Notes under the pieces: model-generated
The model's input: only the letters and a program-made list of their open reading frames with translations
Databases searched by the model: none
Told to the model about the DNA's origin: nothing
Part shown: piece after piece, positions 42,299 through 51,023 of the stretch
Layout: every line of letters starts with the position of its first letter
How positions within the stretch are numbered: the stretch's first letter is position 1
Origin: Sphingomonas sp. BGYR3
Lineage (GTDB): Bacteria > Pseudomonadota > Alphaproteobacteria > Sphingomonadales > Sphingomonadaceae
DNA: 64,000 bases
Direction: 5' to 3'
NCBI RefSeq assembly: GCF_025153455.1
Contig: NZ_JANZNT010000001.1
Location: forward strand, 1,994,001 to 2,058,000
Translations under genes and position numbers: made by a program

Positions 42299-43708
42299 AT
42301 GTCGGCTTTGCACGATATCGATGGCGGGGAAGGGGATGAACGTCTCAGGATCTTGTTCTTCCATGGGCTGAACGGTCACCACCAGACCACGTGGATATCA
42401 CCTGGGAACTCGGAGTTCTGGCCTTCATGGCTCCTATTAGATGCGCCGGGTACTCGAGTGACATCAGTCGAGTATGATGCAGCTGCAAGTAGGTGGCTTT
42501 CCGATCCGATGACCATTTCGGACCGGGCCATGAATATTGCTTCGCAGCTTGCGGCAGTCGAGGTATACGCCGCCACGCCCATTGCACTCATTGGCCACAG
42601 TTTGGGTGGCAACGTTATCAAAGCACTAATCCGACATCTCCACGATCACCAGTCAACGAACCCCCGCTACAAGGCAATACTTTCGAATATCAGGCTAGTT
42701 GTCTTCCTCGGAACCCCACACACAGGATCAGATTTCGCGAAATCGTTTCCGCGCTTTTTGAGAAAGATCTTCCGCCTTACACCTGTCGCAGAAGAGCTCA
42801 GTGCAGACTCGTCGGTCTTGCGTGACCTGGCACTGTGGTACAGATCTAATAAGCCGAAGGCGGCGAACCACGTTGTTCTGGTGGAGACTAAACCGACAGT
42901 TGGTTCCGTGGCAATTGTTTCACCATCGAACAGCGATCCCGGGCTCCCTGATACTCTGCCGATTCCCATTGACGCAGATCACGTGGGGATTGCGAAGCCG
43001 GCGAACCGAGGCAGCGAGATTTACAAGATCATCCTGGATCGGGTGAAAGCAGTTCTCGCTGAAAGCCTGCCTCCGATCCTGCAAGGTCCCGGCGATACCG
43101 CAAGTGACCCGTTAGAGCGAACAGCTAGACGCCGACGCGGCCTGTCGTCTCGCATCGATTCGCATCGCAAGTCTCTCCTCGAATCCGCAGAACAGCGCCC
43201 CTTCACTGTGCTGCTCTGTGGGCCCGCATCTCCCGATCCCCAGAGCCACGCTGCAACGCTGTGTACACGAATCGGCGATTTACTTACGGCTAATGGGTTC
43301 GATGTCGTGTACGGGCAATCATCAGGGACGACCAACGAACGGCTCGGAGGCGAGGACAATACCCTAGGGCGAGAACTCGATTTCATCGGCTCCAAGTGCA
43401 ACGCAGTGATCATCATTGCTAGTGGTGCGAGTGGGTGGGCCGAACTGGGGTTGTTTGGCTGGCACTTGGCATGCGACCGAACCACACGCGAGAAGGGTAT
43501 CGATATCGTTGTCATCGCGGACGAAACCCAAATCGATTTTCCGGACTTTCTTTGTGGCGGTCCTATTCGTTATTCAGAAGGAGTTGGCCGGGCTGACATC
43601 GTATCTCTAGCGGCCTATGACCCAGAAGCGGTATTAAGCCGAATGCAGGCCCGACGCACCATGTACGTTATGGATCGCCGTGGTAGACCAAGGAGGTCTG
43701 CTGCATGA
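42299..43708 (+). CDS. Retron effector: alpha/beta hydrolase fused to a deoxyribosyltransferase-like domain
   Basis: 469 residues. Residues 15-255 are a lipase-like alpha/beta hydrolase: oxyanion region LRILFFHGLNGHHQTTW, nucleophile elbow GHSLGG (Ser101), VFLGTPHTGSDFAKS and a likely catalytic His228 (DADHVGI). Residues about 300-445 form a Rossmann-like domain (FTVLLCGPASP, GFDVVYG, ELDFIGSKCNAVIIIASGAS) with Glu in GWAELGLFGW. That pattern recalls nucleoside deoxyribosyltransferase/TIR-like effectors, including the class used by some retrons. The stop overlaps the RT start (ATGA). Predicted toxin held in check by the RT-msDNA complex; chemistry is inferred. Confidence 0.72.
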   Translation: MSALHDIDGGEGDERLRILFFHGLNGHHQTTWISPGNSEFWPSWLLLDAPGTRVTSVEYDAAASRWLSDPMTISDRAMNIASQLAAVEVYAATPIALIGHSLGGNVIKALIRHLHDHQSTNPRYKAILSNIRLVVFLGTPHTGSDFAKSFPRFLRKIFRLTPVAEELSADSSVLRDLALWYRSNKPKAANHVVLVETKPTVGSVAIVSPSNSDPGLPDTLPIPIDADHVGIAKPANRGSEIYKIILDRVKAVLAESLPPILQGPGDTASDPLERTARRRRGLSSRIDSHRKSLLESAEQRPFTVLLCGPASPDPQSHAATLCTRIGDLLTANGFDVVYGQSSGTTNERLGGEDNTLGRELDFIGSKCNAVIIIASGASGWAELGLFGWHLACDRTTREKGIDIVVIADETQIDFPDFLCGGPIRYSEGVGRADIVSLAAYDPEAVLSRMQARRTMYVMDRRGRPRRSAA

Positions 43709-45216
43709 GCTCGACGGTAAACAGATCGACGCTTCTATGGGCTGTAGGCATTTTGCAGCCCGTGTCAGCTTTTGAGCTGAACGCGTATTTGACCGCCATC
43801 CTCCCTGAAGGCGGGAGTGCGCCGTCCGGGCCGGAACTGCAGAGATTTCTTCTGGAGGCGTCTACCATGCGCCAAGTGGTTCGCGTCTCCCGGGAGCCGG
43901 ACCTCTTCTCACTGACAATGCACGGCAACTACTATCTGAGCCGCGCGCAGCGTCTGAGTCGCGACAAAGAGCGATTGTTCTTGCTGCACGATTCTTGGCC
44001 GGGTAGAAAGACGTTGTCACTCGGGGATCAGGATGCGGGATTGGGCGGTGAAGCGCCGCCCCAACACTCTAGAACTTGGATAAAAGGGTCCGGGGCCAAT
44101 AAGCCCGAACCCTGCGTTCCTCGGGTCCGATCTTATTGGCCCCGGATCTCAAGGCAGTTATCGAAAGCAACTGGCCCGTTAAGCTCCTCGAGTGACACAG
44201 AAATCGACCTGCTGTCATTTGCCACGGAGCGACAACTGGAGCTAGCAAGGGGCGATCAGGAACGGAGCTGGGACTACACCAGCATCGCGCTTTCCATTGG
44301 CGTATCGCCTAGGCTTCTTCTACAAATGGCAATCAGCCCGGAGCGGCACTACCGGAGATTCGAAATCGCGAAGTCTGGCGGAGGCACGCGCACGATTGAT
44401 GCGCCCAGAGTTTTTCTTAAATCCGTACAGAAGTTCGTCGCTGACTATATTTTGTTTGATTTGCCTGTTCACGCGGCAGTGCATTCATTCTTGCCCGGCC
44501 GGTCACCCATTACCAACGCCCAGCAACACGTCGGCGGTAAATGGATTGGCACAATCGACATAAAAAACTTCTTCCCGTCAATCTCGGACGTGAGCGTCGA
44601 AAAGCTGCTGGCGGACAACGGGTTTGATCAAAAGAGTTGCAGAGCTCTTAGGCGCCTTTGCACTTACAAGCAGTCAATACCTCAAGGGGCGCCGACCAGC
44701 CCCATTATCGCCAACGCCTTTCTCTTCGAGGTCGATACGATCATTGCCTCGATGGCCAAAGTCCTCGATGTCACATTTACGAGATATGCGGACGATCTTA
44801 CATTTAGCAGCAACGAGAAAGCATCAGTTGAATCCGTCATGAAGGGGGCAGAACAGATTTTAAAGGATCGGCTCCAGTTGCGCCTTAACGAGAGCAAGAG
44901 ACGCATTGCCGGACCCGGGGCTCGGCGAGTTGTCACCGGGGCTACAGTCAGCGACAGAGTCCTTCCCAGTCGCAAACTCCGACGGAATATTCGAGCAGCG
45001 GCATTCAACCAAAGTCGTCACGCCATGACGAGTGATCAAGAACTGCGGCGATTGGAGGGCTATCTGAGCTATTTCCGAGCATTCCCTGCGTTTAAGGACA
45101 ATGAGGAAGGCCATCGCCTGACCACATACTTGAAGAGTGCGCGAAGGCGTTTGACTGAGGACGAGCGGTTATCCAACGACCCCACCAGCAAGATCGACAG
45201 GCGCATGGACGAGTAG
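43705..45216 (+). CDS. Retron reverse transcriptase with N-terminal helix-turn-helix-like domain
   Basis: 503 residues, about 170 more than usual retron RTs. Residues 1-100 look like a winged-helix domain (LLWAVGILQPVSAFELNAYL; YYLSRAQRLSRDKERLFLL). Residues 104-165 are a low-complexity linker that coincides exactly with a retron-like RNA (44015-44197). The RT core follows: YRRFEIAKSGGGTRTIDAP, retron region X (NAQQH, 271-275), PSISD, PQGAPTSP, the catalytic YADD (361-364) and retron region Y (VTG, 410-412). Between the RNA's end and ATG 44326 no in-frame ATG, GTG or TTG exists, and 44326 falls inside the needed N-terminal helices, so a single fused protein is most likely. Confidence 0.9.
   Translation: MSSTVNRSTLLWAVGILQPVSAFELNAYLTAILPEGGSAPSGPELQRFLLEASTMRQVVRVSREPDLFSLTMHGNYYLSRAQRLSRDKERLFLLHDSWPGRKTLSLGDQDAGLGGEAPPQHSRTWIKGSGANKPEPCVPRVRSYWPRISRQLSKATGPLSSSSDTEIDLLSFATERQLELARGDQERSWDYTSIALSIGVSPRLLLQMAISPERHYRRFEIAKSGGGTRTIDAPRVFLKSVQKFVADYILFDLPVHAAVHSFLPGRSPITNAQQHVGGKWIGTIDIKNFFPSISDVSVEKLLADNGFDQKSCRALRRLCTYKQSIPQGAPTSPIIANAFLFEVDTIIASMAKVLDVTFTRYADDLTFSSNEKASVESVMKGAEQILKDRLQLRLNESKRRIAGPGARRVVTGATVSDRVLPSRKLRRNIRAAAFNQSRHAMTSDQELRRLEGYLSYFRAFPAFKDNEEGHRLTTYLKSARRRLTEDERLSNDPTSKIDRRMDE
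44015..44197 (+). ncRNA. Predicted retron msr-msd RNA, nested in the RT gene
   Basis: Found by eye. Outer a1/a2 stem: TGTCACTCGGGGA (44015-44027) pairs with TCCTCGAGTGACA (44185-44197) over 13 bp, 12 Watson-Crick and one G-U. Inside, an msr-like hairpin at 44041-44064 (stem GGGCGGTG / CGCCGCCC, loop AAG, two more A-T pairs past a bulged C). Then a long msd-like hairpin: TCCGGGGCCAATAAG (44089-44103) pairs perfectly with CTTATTGGCCCCGGA (44132-44146), with three outer pairs including G-U, and an inner stem CCCGA/TCGGG. Order and sizes match retron RNAs. The branching G would be among those just after a1. Read in frame it encodes the RT linker. Confidence 0.75.
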
Positions 45217-46024
45217 CAATAAGGTCCGAAGCCTTGTCAGGCACACATCGAATTGGCGCATACCGAAGGCGTTCTCTGCCGCCGAAATCCGCAGTTTTCT
45301 TTCCATATCAGATAACCCTCTTCTGGGGTTCGTTCCTGCACGGACGATCATGCACATGCCAATGACAAGTTTCGGCGTGAGCGGACATTAAATCGCCTGA
45401 TGCAGAATGGCGTGAATTGGGTCGGATGCTGCCATAGCCAATCGCATTATTGAACGGCAGCTAAGCCAGCATCACCTCCTGAGACCTGCCAGTCGGCAAC
45501 CGGCCCACTTCTCACCGCCCCAAACAATAAAAGTGCATGGGCAGTAATTGGGCCGGTTACAGACTGGCGGCATTCAGACCAAAGTTCGCTAGAGCGGACG
45601 TTCAAGCTAGACCATCGCGCAAATAACAAGAGGATCTCGAATTTGGCAGGCTGCCGACCGTTCGCGTGTCGGCTCATGGACAGCAAAAGAGGACGATCCT
45701 CGACATGGATACCGCGAGCGATTTGACCCTGCTTCGTTGGGGCTACGGGCGACTTATGGGGTAGGCTATCAAGCGCCAGTCGCATCGACCCATAGTGGGA
45801 GAGGCAGGCCATGACGCGGCCGAGGCAATCCCCCAAGCGAGTTTGATCGCGCGCAGTCGCCCAGCATTCTTCGAGGCCCGGCCGTACACGTCCTACCTCG
45901 ATCGACCTGGAGTTGGAGACGCTTGTGCGGGCGTTGTGAGCACCGACCGTGACGGGTTGCGCCGCGTCTGATCGAATAGCAGACAGCAAGGGTGTGTTCG
46001 GTCTCGACAGGTTCAAGAAGGCAG
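45217..46024. other. Intergenic region between the retron and the STAND system
   Basis: 808 bases with no supported gene; short frames on both strands show no recognisable domain. One GGCAGCTAA copy at 45456 resembles the degenerate repeats at 54749-54969. A possible gene remnant lies at 45169-45357 on the - strand. The promoter for the STAND gene should be in the last 200 bases. Confidence 0.45.
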
Positions 46025-49000
46025 ATGGCGACGGCTCCAACGACCGATGAGATGCTCGCGGACCTGAAGGAGAGACTTCAGTCGCTGACGCCGGGTGAGT
46101 TCGAAAGGGTGGCCGCCGCGCTCATCTCCGAGCATCTCGACGTTGGGATCGCCGTGGCAAAGTCCAGCTTCCAGCATGGTGGCGACGCAGGCCCGGCGGG
46201 CCGCAGGGGCCGGCGGTTCCGCATCGAGACCAAGCGCTACGCCGACAGCACAAGTCTCAGCGACCGCGAGCTGCTCGGCGAGGTCGACGATGCGCTCGGA
46301 CTCGACCCCGCGCTGGAAGCCTGGTTCCTCGTCGCCACCCGCCCCGCGCCGGAGCAGCTCGAGCAGAAGCTCCTTCGAAAGAGCGACGAGACAGGCGTCC
46401 CCATCGTCGTGATCGACTGGAAGCTCGACGGCTTCCCAGCGCTTGCGGCGCTCTGCACCGCTGCCCCGTCCGTGCTGGATCAGATGGTCTCGAGCGACGC
46501 CGGTGACCTGGCCCGGGCGCTGGAGCGCGATGGCCAGGCGGCCCTGGCCTCGCTCACCCGCGACCTGAAGGCCTGGAACCTCGGCTTCGACCGTCTTCGT
46601 CAGGTCAGTCACGCGAGGCTGAGGTCAATCTGGGGCGAGCCTCGCGTTTCGCAAGCGGAGCTCGGCCAGGACGCGGCGGGCGGCGCTCATGCGCACATCC
46701 GCCGAGCCGGTGTTCATGCAGGGCTCGATGCCTGGTGGGCGGGCAGGTCGGCGTTCGACGCGCCCGCGGTCGTTATGGGCTTTCAGGGTAGCGGCAAGAC
46801 CTGGGCCACCCTGAACTGGCTTGTGGAACGCCTCGACGAGCAACCCATCGTCATCCTCGTCCCCTCACGATTCGCATCGCACCTGTCGGGCGTGTCCCGG
46901 ACGTCAATCAAGCGCTTCCTGGCAGAGCGTCTCTACGAGATGACGGACGCTCGCGACGCGCAGCACTGGCAGCGACGGCTCGACCGCGTGCTCAAGAGGC
47001 CGGCGGACGAGGGTCCGGCGATCACCGTCGTATTCGACGGCATGAACGAGTTCGTGTCGGCGCCCTGGAAGGACGTGCTCTCGGTCTTCCAGGCACCAGA
47101 GTTCAGTGGGCGGTTCCGCGTCGTCGCCGTCACGCGGAACTTGCATTTCACCGAACGCCTTGGCCGGCTCGCCTCGCTTGTCGAGAAGCCGGAGGTGGTC
47201 GAAGTGGGTCCTTTCGACGACGGGCCGGGTGGAGAGCTCGACCAGCGGCTGGCCCTGGAGGGGCTGACCCGTTCGGACCTGCACGAGGATCTGGTGGAAA
47301 TCGCGCGGACGCCGCGCCTCTTCAGCCTAGTGGTGCGCCTGCGGGATCGGCTGATCGATGGCGGAGAGGTCACGATCCACCGTCTCCTTTGGGAGTATGG
47401 CAGGGCGACGCTCGCCCCGGCCACGAGCGCCTTCGGTGAGCAGGAGTGGCTCTCATGGCTGGCCGAGGTGGCTCGCAACCGTCTGGATGGGTTGAAGGAG
47501 TTCGATCTTGGCGCCATCGGTTCGATGGTGGGGAGGCCGGACCTGGGCGAGGCCGAGGTCTTCCGCCGCTTGAGCGACATCGTCGATAGCGACTTCGCCA
47601 ACCGGCAGGGCTCGCATGGCTATGAGCTCTCGTCCGCGCTCGTCGCGCAGGCGCTGGGTGTGGCACTTCTGGACCATCTGCAGCGCGGCGGGTTCGCGGA
47701 CCGGGATCTCGTGCAGCGCGTGCTCGAAGACTGGCTGGACCCCATCGCCGGCCTTGACGAGAAGGCTGAGATCCTCCGGGCCGCGGTCTCGATCCAGCTG
47801 GCGGGCGAGACAGGCGGCGATGACCTGCTCTCTCCACTGGTCTCGGCCTGGCTGCATTCGCAGAACCTGCCCGAGCGTCATCGGTCGGAGGTGATCCGCA
47901 TGGCGCAGCCGCTCTGCGACCCGCTTCTCGACATCGTCGAGACGTCGTCGGGAGCACCGGAGGCGCTCGCCATCGAGGCGTTGCGTGCGCTTCCGGCGGA
48001 CGCCGATTGCCGGACGCGCGTGATCGGCCGTTGCGTCCGGTGGCTGTCGACGATCTCGAGGGATGTCGATCCACCGGCCCGCCGCCATCCCGATCAGGAA
48101 CGCTCCCGATCGCAGGCGATGGTCGCGCGCGTCGGGGGCGACGCCGATGGGCCGCGCACGATCCTCGGCCACGAGGTGACGTTCGTGGAGCGGAGCAGGC
48201 TGGAATTCGGTGAGGCGGTCGCACAGCTCCTCGAACCGGGCGGCCTCGTTCAGGCCATCGATGTGCTCGAGCTCGCGGCGCTGAGGGTCGCGATCATGCG
48301 GCGGTATGACGACTGGGAGAAGCTCAAGTGGATCTGCCTTCTCAACCAGGTGGACTTCGCTGAGACCGCGGACGCGCTGAGGGCCAGATCGGATGCCGTG
48401 CTCCGCCTGACACCGGAACCCGGCGTCGCGGCTTGGCTTCCCGCTCGCGTGGCGGCGCTCATGCTTTGGCTTTCCGGCGATGAGGACTTGGAGGCGCTTG
48501 CCGTAGAGCGGGATCCCGACATCGACCGGGGCTTCGACTACGAGGCCGATTACCTGAACGACCCAGCCAACAGCATGATCGCGCTCGAGCGCCGGCACGT
48601 CGACCAGACCATGCTCGACACTCGCTTGCCCCTTCGTCGACGGATCGACCGGGCGAAGGGCTTCTGGACGGATTACCGCCTGGATCTTCCCACAGCCTTT
48701 GTGCACGGGATGCGGCAGGCGCTGCAGTCGATCGACGTCTCCACGCTCGACAGGGGCGCCTACCACACGATGGAAGATCACGCCTTCGAGGAGATCACCC
48801 CGGCCGCCGCCCGGACGGTGCCCGATGCCCTCGCCGCACTCCATCGCGGGAAGCTGGTGGGGCTGCCGGGCCGCGATGACGAGGCTCGGGCCATGGCCGC
48901 CGTCAGATCCACGGAGCAGTTGCTGCTGGTGGACGAGGAGGTTCGGGCCGCGGCCCGCGAGGTCCGTCTCGCCCCGCTCGGGCCGGTGGCGCAGTCGGAG

Positions 49001-50632
49001 AGCGACGTCCGTAGTCGCATGCTTCTACTCGAGCTGGTTGACCTTCTGGCAGTCCAACGCATCGAGCACATCCTCGAGGCAGGCCTTTCCAGCGTCTATA
49101 ACGACTACGAGGACCTGCTTCTGCCGCTGGGCGAGGCGGACGTTGACGCTCTGGTCCTGCGCTACTGCGACGCCGATCCGGCGATCGCGTCTCAGCTCCT
49201 CATGCTGCTCGCGATGGTCCATGCCCCGATCGGCGACGCGAGCTGGGACTGGATCCAGGGGCGGGTCATCGACCCGGACCAGGAGAAGCGCGGCATCGCG
49301 ATGCGCCTTCTCTACGAGTCCGACGCGAGGCGGCTCGGGCGTGTCCTGGTCGACGATGGATGGCGCTGGACCGGAGATCCGACGCTCTGGATCGACCACT
49401 TCGGCTCGCTGGCCGTGGCGGCCGCGACCATTGGGCTCCCGTTCGATCAGGTGGCCCCGTCGCTCGCACCATGGCTGCTGCCGAGAGCGGTGACCACGCG
49501 CGGTGGATCGCCGGAGGATGTCGATATCGCGACGGCGATCCTGCGCCACGTCGTGGAGGCGCCTGCCCCGGAACCGCTGGACCCGGGTTCGGCGATCGCG
49601 ATTGTGGACGAACGGCGCGCCGAGGACCCCGCCGCCGTGTCCATGACGATAGCCTACGGGCCCGACGATGGGTCGCTCGAGGGGCTGAACGCTGCGATGG
49701 ATGTCGACCGCCGGCGTGAGATCCGCGACAAGGCGGTTGAGACCGCCAAGGAGCGCATCGAGCAGGCGCGGGCGGAGGGCGCCTCGCTCCACATGCGGGA
49801 CTTCCGCTCGCTGGACATGATCCCGTTCATCGATCACGCGCCGGTCGCGGTCGAAGCATGGCTGGGGGGAATGGAGGAGCCGACTGCGGACTTCCGACGC
49901 CGCGTCCGCCGGAGCGAGGGATTCTACGTTGCGCTTTGCGAGGCGCTGCTCCAACGCGATCCCCCGCGCGGCGAGGCGCTTTGGCTCGCACTCCGACAGA
50001 CCCTTTCGACCACGTTCGTCGGTGACGCCGGCATAGACAAGTTGATCCACATAGCCTTCCGGGTGGGGGAGTGCCCGGAGGCCATCCGCCAGCGGGTGCT
50101 GTCCGACGCGGTTACGGACCTGGCGCTGTTCGACGTCGTCCTGGCTGCCGCTCTGCACGGACGCGGCGACTGGCTGACGGGCATCGTGGAGGCGGACGCG
50201 TCCTCGGGGGTGGTTTGGCGTCTGCAGCGCAGCCGCAGGATCCGCGCCTTCGACCCGGCCTGGGACGGGGATGTCCCGGAGTGGCCGGTCGGGCCGGGTG
50301 AGAGTCTTCGTGTCTCCCGAACGCGCGCCGCCGACGCGTGGGTGCGGCGCTGCGCGTTCGCGCGGCACTGGTGGGACACCTACTGGAGGGTTGACGGGGA
50401 CGACGAGGCATACGCCGCATGGACCTTGCTGCTCACGTGCATCGACCGGCGCGGCCACGTGTGGATGCGCATCCCCGACGACGCCGCCAGCCGAGTGCCG
50501 CGGCGCCTGGCCCACTTCCGGGCGAACTGGGATGAACTGCAGAAGGCCATGAAGACCCAGGAGAAGAACCTCGACAGGGAGTTTCTCGGCCGTAGGATCA
50601 CGGGCGCAATCGGGCCGTGGAGGACGCCCTGA
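46025..50632 (+). CDS. STAND NTPase with N-terminal Mrr-like nuclease
   Basis: 1535 residues from ATG 46025 (GTG 45992 is possible). Residues about 20-140 are a PD-(D/E)XK restriction-type nuclease: GGDAGPAG (Asp54), then RFRIETKRY (Glu68, Lys70). A P-loop NTPase module follows, with Walker A FQGSGKTW at about residue 253 and Walker B TVVFDGMNEF at about 336, the DG.NE form seen in STAND proteins. The remaining about 1000 residues are helical with repeat character and would act as sensor. This is Avs-like architecture: the sensor binds a phage trigger, the NTPase oligomerises and the nuclease cuts DNA. Directly upstream of trypco1 and trypsin-STAND genes. Confidence 0.85.
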   Translation: MATAPTTDEMLADLKERLQSLTPGEFERVAAALISEHLDVGIAVAKSSFQHGGDAGPAGRRGRRFRIETKRYADSTSLSDRELLGEVDDALGLDPALEAWFLVATRPAPEQLEQKLLRKSDETGVPIVVIDWKLDGFPALAALCTAAPSVLDQMVSSDAGDLARALERDGQAALASLTRDLKAWNLGFDRLRQVSHARLRSIWGEPRVSQAELGQDAAGGAHAHIRRAGVHAGLDAWWAGRSAFDAPAVVMGFQGSGKTWATLNWLVERLDEQPIVILVPSRFASHLSGVSRTSIKRFLAERLYEMTDARDAQHWQRRLDRVLKRPADEGPAITVVFDGMNEFVSAPWKDVLSVFQAPEFSGRFRVVAVTRNLHFTERLGRLASLVEKPEVVEVGPFDDGPGGELDQRLALEGLTRSDLHEDLVEIARTPRLFSLVVRLRDRLIDGGEVTIHRLLWEYGRATLAPATSAFGEQEWLSWLAEVARNRLDGLKEFDLGAIGSMVGRPDLGEAEVFRRLSDIVDSDFANRQGSHGYELSSALVAQALGVALLDHLQRGGFADRDLVQRVLEDWLDPIAGLDEKAEILRAAVSIQLAGETGGDDLLSPLVSAWLHSQNLPERHRSEVIRMAQPLCDPLLDIVETSSGAPEALAIEALRALPADADCRTRVIGRCVRWLSTISRDVDPPARRHPDQERSRSQAMVARVGGDADGPRTILGHEVTFVERSRLEFGEAVAQLLEPGGLVQAIDVLELAALRVAIMRRYDDWEKLKWICLLNQVDFAETADALRARSDAVLRLTPEPGVAAWLPARVAALMLWLSGDEDLEALAVERDPDIDRGFDYEADYLNDPANSMIALERRHVDQTMLDTRLPLRRRIDRAKGFWTDYRLDLPTAFVHGMRQALQSIDVSTLDRGAYHTMEDHAFEEITPAAARTVPDALAALHRGKLVGLPGRDDEARAMAAVRSTEQLLLVDEEVRAAAREVRLAPLGPVAQSESDVRSRMLLLELVDLLAVQRIEHILEAGLSSVYNDYEDLLLPLGEADVDALVLRYCDADPAIASQLLMLLAMVHAPIGDASWDWIQGRVIDPDQEKRGIAMRLLYESDARRLGRVLVDDGWRWTGDPTLWIDHFGSLAVAAATIGLPFDQVAPSLAPWLLPRAVTTRGGSPEDVDIATAILRHVVEAPAPEPLDPGSAIAIVDERRAEDPAAVSMTIAYGPDDGSLEGLNAAMDVDRRREIRDKAVETAKERIEQARAEGASLHMRDFRSLDMIPFIDHAPVAVEAWLGGMEEPTADFRRRVRRSEGFYVALCEALLQRDPPRGEALWLALRQTLSTTFVGDAGIDKLIHIAFRVGECPEAIRQRVLSDAVTDLALFDVVLAAALHGRGDWLTGIVEADASSGVVWRLQRSRRIRAFDPAWDGDVPEWPVGPGESLRVSRTRAADAWVRRCAFARHWWDTYWRVDGDDEAYAAWTLLLTCIDRRGHVWMRIPDDAASRVPRRLAHFRANWDELQKAMKTQEKNLDREFLGRRITGAIGPWRTP

Positions 50633-50699
50633 TCCACGATGGCGGGAGAACGGCCTCGCGGACGGCGGGCGGACCGGTCGGTGGGACCAGGAGGGATTG

Positions 50700-51023
50700 A
50701 TGCCAGAGCTTATCGAGTTCGCCGGGGACGTGCCGATCATCGTGGAGGTCTCGGACCGCGGCGGCCCGCGTGGCGCCGGCGTGCGGCCCGTAAGCACCGG
50801 TCTTGGCTCGATCCCCGCCAAGGTCGCCACGACCTTCGAGGAATCTCTCAAGATGATCGGGGCGGTCGGCGAGGCGGTCAGGGCGTCGCTAGAGGGAGCC
50901 GGCGTCGAGGAGGCCGAAGTGAAGATCGGGCTCAAGGCATCCGGCACGGGTCAGTTCATCATCGCGCAGACCACGATCGAGGGGGCGGTCGAGGTCACCT
51001 TCAAGGTCAAGGTAGCGAGGTGA
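50700..51023 (+). CDS. Trypsin-co-occurring protein (trypco1, CU044_2847-like)
   Basis: 107 residues from ATG 50700 (AGGAGGG upstream). Pattern fits trypco1: PIIVEVSD, KVATTFEESLKMIGAVGEAV, VEEAEVKIGLKASGTGQFIIAQ, EVTFKVKV. The family is found next to trypsin-like proteases in NTP-dependent conflict systems and may couple or gate the protease. The stop overlaps the next GTG start (GTGA). Confidence 0.85.
   Translation: MPELIEFAGDVPIIVEVSDRGGPRGAGVRPVSTGLGSIPAKVATTFEESLKMIGAVGEAVRASLEGAGVEEAEVKIGLKASGTGQFIIAQTTIEGAVEVTFKVKVAR

Noticed and set aside
42004..42339. Small frame ahead of the retron effector
   Set aside because: No ribosome site or family, overlaps the effector start; a CPQC motif in another frame (42098-42292) is too little to call a gene.
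44326..45216. Separate retron RT starting at ATG 44326
   Set aside because: It would remove the conserved N-terminal helices that precede the RT fingers, and no canonical in-frame start lies between it and the end of the predicted RNA; the fused frame is preferred.
49025..50947. Long - strand frame (640 codons) opposite the Mrr-STAND gene
   Set aside because: Arg/Pro-rich shadow caused by high GC; no recognisable domain.
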